Made by a program: the position numbers and the translations under genes | Notes under the pieces: model-generated | The model's input: the letters and a program-made list of their open reading frames with translations, nothing else | The model's database searches: none | What the model was told of the DNA's origin: nothing | Assembly: GCA_009746045.1 (NCBI GenBank) | Contig: RPFO01000716.1 | Coordinates: 29,978-93,977 of the forward strand | DNA length: 64,000 bases | Origin: Mesostigma viride | Lineage: Eukaryota; Streptophyta; Mesostigmatophyceae; Mesostigmatales; Mesostigmataceae | Direction: 5' to 3' | Shown here: positions 58,325-64,000 of the stretch, piece by piece | Layout of the letters: every line of letters starts with the position of its first letter | How positions within the stretch are numbered: position 1 is the first letter of the stretch

Positions 58325-61300
58325 CTACTCAACAGGTCTCTTCTTGGCCAAGTTCGTGAGCCGTTTCTCGACGTCTGTCGGAATGGTCAAGATGGCCTGG
58401 CGATTGTTAGCTGGGTTGACAACAATGGTGTGTTCGAACCCCGCGTCCATGCACAGGTAGCAATTGACCAAGTTTGGCTGTTCAGCTTGCGCATCGGCGT
58501 CCATTTTGAACATCGTCGCCATACCCGGAAATCTGTCCCAGTAGCGCACCCCCACCACCCATTGTCCCTTACGGAACAACTCCCTATCGACCTTGCCGTT
58601 TCTGTCGGCCACTCGCCTCACGAAAGTAGCGGCCACCTGATAAGGCTCCTGCAAGACTTCCGCTAGCCAATATGGATGATCTGGATCGTGGGACTCATCA
58701 CCAGAGTAGGACTCGACGGCAAAAATGTCTCGCAGCTTCAGTCTCCTTCCCATCATCGTCCTCTCTGCCTGTAGTCTGTTCAGTCGCGTCCCTGCGTGCC
58801 CCCCTTGTCCGTTTGGGTTCCTTTGCACTGGCTCCCCCAGTTTGTGGAGCTTCATCCGAGCACCTCCCACATTCCAGCCGTCCATGTCGGTCCACTCCTT
58901 TCGACAATCCCACCACCTTTCCTCGGCGCACGCACCGCCACAATAGCAGGAATACTGGCGCAGCATTAAGCGCGTCACATTCGACTTGTCCATGCGCCAC
59001 CAGTGCGCCTTCTTCACTCCTTTGATTTCGCCGCGCCCTGGGCTGTAAGGAAGCACCTGCGCGTCGAAGACAAGATTTGCACAAGGGAAAGTTGAAGTTA
59101 CGAGACCATCGAGCTAGTTGTGTTTTATTAAGCACTCCTGATCGCCAGGACTCCAAGAACGCCCTAGAAACGACGGCCGGCGTAACTATTCCCTGAACGA
59201 GGACTGTACACTTAATTACCTCGGGGAACTCGAAGAAGTTACGCCTGGTCGTTGTGGTCCCGCCCACCGCCCCGACGCCAGATTCTCCACCAACTGGGCG
59301 GCCGTCTGTTTGTCCTGGTTCTCTTCCCTGATGTGCCACCTCCTCAACATGCACTTCACAGTCCCACCAGCTCCATCCACCTCCCCCTTTCCGTGCTGCT
59401 CCCCAAAGTAATTCCACTCAAATGACTCCAGGTGCGGATCCTCCGTCAGCAGCCGGGCCACTTCCGCGATCACATTCCTTGACTTGAACTGCATGGAGCA
59501 ATTGTCCGACCACCCAATGAAGCGCTTCACCTCTACCCCTTCTGACCGTAGTGTCGCCAGGATTTTGAGGATAGCAAAACGGAGGGCCCGCCCGTCCCTT
59601 TTCATTCCGCCCTGTCCGATGAAGTGAAACTCCCTTCTCACGACCTTTCCCGACGCTGGATCCAAGTAGCGCACGATCCAGGGCATAAGGACGAATGTGA
59701 CTGGATGCCAATACTGTGCTTGGAGATTGTGATAGGTGTAAGACTGGTAGTTCTCGGCGTAATCTGTGTGGCATACAAGGTCCCCCACCCGCATCCTTGA
59801 GAGACATTCCTTGGAGGCGTCCGCTTGCCACCACGCGTTGAAGCAATGCTGGATGAAGTCCGGCCACTTGTCCACAATTGCCTCCTTTAGCTCCGTTGGT
59901 GTGGACTTGACGTCGACTTGCGTCAATCGCTGCCCACCAGCCTTTGCGATCTCGTCACAGTCGTCCTGCATATGCGCAGTGTGCACATACAGAAAAGACA
60001 TCAACTTCGACCCACCAATGACCTGTAGAAAGAAAAAAGACAGGACCTCAGGAAAAATTGAAAAAGAAACGCCTTGGGGCGCAACCACTCCACTAAAAAT
60101 TACCTCTGGCCCAAGAACTTCAGGAAACATTGCAAAAGAAACGCCTTGGGGCGCAACCACTCCACTAAAAATTACCTCTGGCCCAAGAACCGCACCCGGC
60201 GGCACATCCTGCATCTCGTATCTGGTCCATGAAATCAGGTGGTTGGAAGCCTCCTCCCGTTCGCATAACATGAAGTTCCGAATTCCACACTTGGGAGCCA
60301 GGCAAGTGCCCAACACACAAGCCTTACGCCGGATCGAGCAAACCCCAACTCCTCGCCCAGGTCATGATCGGGCACCCCTTCCTCGTCGTCCAGCACCCTC
60401 CCATGCATGGGCAGATCCTCAAGTTCGCCCTGAAAAGGCTGAACCTGCGGCCGCGACGACCCCACAGACGACCTCGAACCTCCCCCCTCCCTCATCCCCT
60501 CCACCTCACAAGTAAACTTGTTCACCCACTCTGTCGTGTGAGTGGCTTTGAAAATGGAACATGTGGGCACGGACGACCCCACGTCGAGCTGGCTACCATG
60601 ATCGCACGCGTGGCATTCAGGTCCGCACTCGCATCTGGCATGAAAAGTTGCACGAAATTTGGCCAACCCCCCAACCATGGACTGCATGGTAGTGTGGTGC
60701 TGGCATGCGCACAAGTTCCGCATTTTCCACCGCCCCTTGACGCATGCGGGCATATGCTTGCAAAAAGTAGTGTATCCCACATGAACTGTGCTCTTCTGAT
60801 TCGTGCGTAGCATTGACATCCCTGCCTCCGTCTCCAAAATCACCTGATTTCCCCCCCTCACACCCTCCTCTCCCTCCCCCCCCCCCCTCCCTACTGTCCA
60901 TCCGCCGCGGTGGCTTCAACTCCGGATGGCGGGAAATGAACACTTCGTAAATCTTCGACTTGGAGACAGTATAGTAGCGCGCACCCTCCGAAAACGCTAG
61001 TGTATGTTTGTAATCCTTTCTGGTCCATTCACAATGAACATCCTTCATGTTCGGAGACGCCCGCGTCAAGTTATCATCCCTCCAGCACGCTTGTATCAGG
61101 GCAATGACTTCCGTCGGAAGCTCGTCTTTCCTCCTCCTCCTCTCTGGCGCACTCATCAAAAGGTCGTCCTCCCCTTCTTCCATTCCATCCCTGTGACCCC
61201 GAACAGTTGCGACAAAGCGCCTGTCAATCCCGAACGCGCGCTCCACAATCCTGTCCGGGACGCCCTCCATTGCCTTCGTAACAAGTCCACACAAGGCCCA

Positions 61301-61672
61301 CCTAAGCCCACGATCCTTCTCAGATGTTCCCAAGTCGCCAAAAGCCTTCTTGATGTTATCCCGAAGAGATTCCGCCCAATTTTCAGGAAGCCCGCCGTCA
61401 CAGTTCTTCCTCTTCTTAATGCCGTTGCTCTCCGCCACCATGGCATTTAGTCTTGAAGCTGCGCAAGACAGAACCTCCGCGCTCATCTCTGGCGTCCTGT
61501 GGTTGTTTGCTTTCACGCGTTCCGCCATGATAGGAAAGATGTCATTGGCAATTTTGTACCCCTTGTTCTCGATGTACTTGTCGCTCCAGAGACCGCGAAG
61601 TGCAGGCTCCCGGTCGTCATTGGACAAGGGACGCGAACCGTCGGAAACGGCCCCCCGCCCCGATCGCGCCAT
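58325..61672 (-). CDS. DDE/RNase-H-like transposase candidate, multi-exon
   Basis: Approximate exons (minus): 61672 to ~60900; ~60845 to ~60510; ~60290 to 60176; 60022 to 59220; 59056 to 58325. Well-supported introns are 60175-60023 (GTAATT..CTACAG) and 59219-59057 (GTAATT..GCGCAG). The N-terminal part has ARYYTVSKSKIYEVFISRHP. A Cys/His block follows (CKHMPACVKGRWKMRNLCAC, CECGPECHACDH). Then the acidic motifs HTDYAENYQ, IGWSDNCSMQFKSRN and FGEQHGKGEVDGAGGTVK. The C-terminal part has IKGVKKAHWWRM and YSCYCGGACAEERWWDC. I recall this set from large uncharacterised families in cnidarians and algae; a DDE-type integrase fold is inferred. The frame changes by one between ~59300 and 59240, and the exon 1-2 joint lies at a C13 run, so the copy may be damaged or misassembled. 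Confidence 0.65.
60051..60190 (-). repeat. 72-bp tandem duplication containing a 5' splice site
   Basis: Two copies, GAAACGCCTTGGGGCGCAAC starting at 60066 and 60138. On the minus strand each contains GGGCCAGAG followed by GTAATTTT. 72 is a multiple of three, and the intron (153 or 81 nt by donor) is too, so reading is kept in frame whichever donor is used or if the intron is retained. Confidence 0.9.
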
Positions 61673-61799
61673 CAGACTTTGGTCAGACGGCAGCTGATTT
61701 TTTTCGCCTCTTAATCCCGCGGCACCGAAAGCCCTGAGGATGAGTAATGATAAATAATCACCATTAAAGACACGACGAAAACGATGGGCATCAAACAAG

Positions 61800-62400
61800 A
61801 ACGACAAGCGTCATTAATAACGCCGGCCGGCGCAACTGGATACATGTAAACCATACAAAAGTGATTTTATGAAACACATACAGTTTGTCATTAATAACGA
61901 CGGCCGGCGTAACTCGGGCGCAATTAAAAACCATTAAGAAGCAACTCAGGATATGCAGGCAGAAATCCTTCAGGTGTAAAAAAGATGTACAAACACACTT
62001 TTGGTAATGGGGCCTGATTGCGCAACTGCAAGATACCATTGGAAACGCCGGCCGGCGCAACTGGATGCATGTACATAAACCATACAAAAGTGATTTGCAC
62101 AAAACCCCTACAATTTGTCATGAGTAACGACGGCCGGCGTAACTCGGTTGCATTTGAAAACCACAAAGAAGCAACTCAGGTAGTGAAGGCGGAAATCCCA
62201 GAGGTGATAAAATGTTTACCAACACAAAATGTTGATAAGCGTGCAAGCTTTTGCAAGTGCGCGCAAGATACCATTGGAAACGCCGGCCGGCGCAACTGGA
62301 ACACCAAAACAAAAAACTTGATTTGCACGAAACCCATTCAGTTCGTCATGGATAACGACGGCCGGCGCAACTTCATGGCACTCACCACTTTCACCAAATG
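61800..62400. repeat. ~230-bp tandem repeats with paired CGCCGGCCGGCG palindromes
   Basis: CG(C/A)CGGCCGGCG(C/T)AAC occurs at 61821, 61898, 62046, 62128, 62281 and 62356. Odd copies are spaced 225 and 235 bp, even copies 230 and 228 bp, so about 2.6 units. Within each unit the two motifs are 75-82 bp apart. Flanks such as ACCATTGGAAA (before odd copies) and TTTGTCAT (before even copies) repeat too. It lies just upstream of the transposase-like gene; a seventh copy is at 59171-59186 in its last intron. Confidence 0.88.
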
Positions 62401-62689
62401 CCATGTCGCCATTATATTGAGGAAAGCGAAGTATGCCCACTTGAAGCTGTGGTCTGCAGAACATTGACACAAAATATGCATGGTATTTCAAGCAATGAAT
62501 GCTATGTGTCAGGCATCAATGTCTTTATTGTATCCAAATGTGGTTAGGACGGAGGTTTACATTGGTTGCTATTTTAAGACAATGGCGTATAACCAAACAT
62601 TGCACACACTCAAGAGTGTACTTATGCTGAACTGGAAAGGAACATTAAACCCCAATAAGGTAGATATTTTTCTTTTACATTTTAATTTT

Positions 62690-62835
62690 TTATACTACTT
62701 TATATAATATTATATTATATTATATTATATTATGCTATATTATGTTATATGAAATAACATTAAAATTAACATAAAATTAAAATTATATATTAATTATAGT
62801 ATATTATATAATTTATATTATATATTATATTCACG
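62690..62835. repeat. AT-rich TATAT repeat
   Basis: TATATTATATTATATTATAT and related A/T-only sequence over about 140 bp. No other function visible. Confidence 0.9.
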
Positions 62836-63469
62836 ATGCTCTGTGTATTAATGACATATCAGACACACCTACATCACATCGCCTTGATGTTTCCGTTGTA
62901 TGGGTCCGGTCGGGCGTTGGTAGCTGGTCGACAACAATTCTACATTTCCTAAAAAAAAATGCGACCGTGCCTACATTCGAAGGCGCGCTGTGGCTGACCT
63001 GAACTATCGGTGAACACCTCGGCGTCACTTGACCGGCCTAGGTTGACATTTCGGCAGAGTAACGCTGCTTAAAGGATCCTTGCGTAGTTCGCGCGATTTG
63101 GCTCTTTATATATGTTTTTGGAGACGACGAGCAAGCATCCGATTGGTCAGCCAATTCCTGTCCAGTCCTCGGACAGTGTCCAATCCGGTGCTTGGGATCC
63201 AGAAAACGTGCTCGAGCCTGGCCACTCTGTCGCGGGCGCCGCGCTAGTGGCGTCGCGCCCAAACCTGACCAGGCCATAGGAAAGGGCGGGGGCGAATGCA
63301 AGAATTATTGTTATATCCTGACCTGTCCTGGGGAAGGTCCGGGGCGAATGCAAGAATTAATATACCTGCGTATGCAACCAACACGGCCGATCCACATACA
63401 TAATCCGACTGAGCTGGACGGTACGGACCAAATTTCGGTGCAAATTGAGGCCCAAAAGCTATGTCGGCA
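62836..63469. other. No gene seen
   Basis: Short frames only; a GGGGCGAATGCAAGAATTA phrase is duplicated at 63289 and 63341. Confidence 0.5.
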
Positions 63470-63670
63470 TGGTGCGCGCACCCCTTGCGGTAGGGGCCAT
63501 GGCGACTGCCTTTAGACGAAACGTGACAAATCTGGCACGCGGAAAGCAGAAATGCTCGATTGTTGGAGAAAATTAGTTACTGATTCTAATTTATGGCGGG
63601 ATGGTTGCGATCTATAATGTCGCGGGCTTTTTTTCTTTGCCATCGGCAGGGGGGGTCCGGCCTGAATTTC
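63470..63670 (+). repeat. Fragment of the TTAAGGGG-type repeat
   Basis: GTGCGCGCACCCCTTGCGG, GCCATGGCGACTGCCTTTAG and TTTGCCATCGGCAGGGGGGG parallel 16220-16420 at lower identity. Confidence 0.6.
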
Positions 63671-64000
63671 TGTCGGGATGAATAAAGTATATTGGATGCC
63701 TGCCGGGTTGATTGTCGATTGTTGCCAAAGAAGGCAAAAAGCTTACGCTCAACGAGGTAAGAAAGCAGGAAAACGCAAGCTTAAGACGTTTAACACAAAA
63801 CGTACCATAACGGGCATTATATTCGTGCCCAGGCGCACAAGAAAGTCCACCCTTTCATGGAGTGGTTGGGCAGTACGCATCGCGCAGGGCTAATGTTATC
63901 TTACCGCAAAATGACGGGAAAGGTAAAGATAGCAGCGGGAATTTTTACGGCTTTAGAAACATCATTAAACTAGCTTTCCTTACGACCATCAAAACTGGCA
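63671..64000. other. Right edge of window, no gene seen
   Basis: A Lys/Arg-rich frame of 71 residues at 63678-63893 matches nothing known. Nothing else seen. Confidence 0.4.

Noticed and set aside
58073..58666. 197-residue plus-strand protein
   Set aside because: Antisense to the last exon of the transposase-like gene, whose minus frame has the conserved Cys motif.

Overview
The window is nuclear DNA from a eukaryote with spliceosomal introns, most plausibly a green alga or another member of the plant lineage. The basis is a WLM-metalloprotease protein with a C-terminal PUB domain, a plant-type kelch protein, a nuclear YbeY gene, GC-rich exons, GT-AG introns and a Ty1/copia element. The species cannot be named from the sequence, and 'green alga' is an inference.

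Four host-type or gene-like loci can be assembled from exons. (1) 1-12664 (+) is a ten-exon gene, cut at its 5' end by the window edge, for a WLM zinc metalloprotease with a C-terminal PUB domain. (2) 18614-25754 (+) is a five-exon gene for a six-bladed kelch protein of 348 residues. (3) 45769-44472 (-) is a three-exon gene for YbeY, the single-strand rRNA endonuclease. (4) 61672-58325 (-) is a multi-exon gene for a large protein with an RNase-H-like DDE-type motif set, probably the transposase of a poorly described DNA transposon; repeats with the palindrome CGCCGGCCGGCG lie upstream of it and one lies inside an intron.

Most other sequence is mobile DNA, much of it nested. An apparently complete Ty1/copia element (50552-56909) has two 432-bp LTRs that read as identical and a CTCAG target duplication. 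Between 12.9 and 43.2 kb there are several non-LTR retrotransposon families whose 3' ends carry a short hairpin followed by (TTAA)n or (CATC)n tails rather than poly(A): family A (3' hairpin CACGTGACTGCGTCACGTG), family B (an ORF1-only element), and family D (CATC tail). One intact TTAA-flanked DNA transposon (38471-40177) splits a reverse transcriptase gene. A foldback composite (about 33968-36340) splits a family-A element. Target duplications and a matching empty site let the order of insertion be read.

The most unusual signal is in the introns. At most exon ends of the WLM/PUB and kelch genes, and at one intron of the transposase-like gene, the last bases of the exon together with the 5' splice site are repeated 1-3 more times just downstream. 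Two acceptors have matching ladders upstream (four copies at about 80-88 bp before 7655; four at about 56 bp before 21345). The introns appear to grow by tandem duplication seeded on splice junctions, which leaves rows of decoy splice sites.
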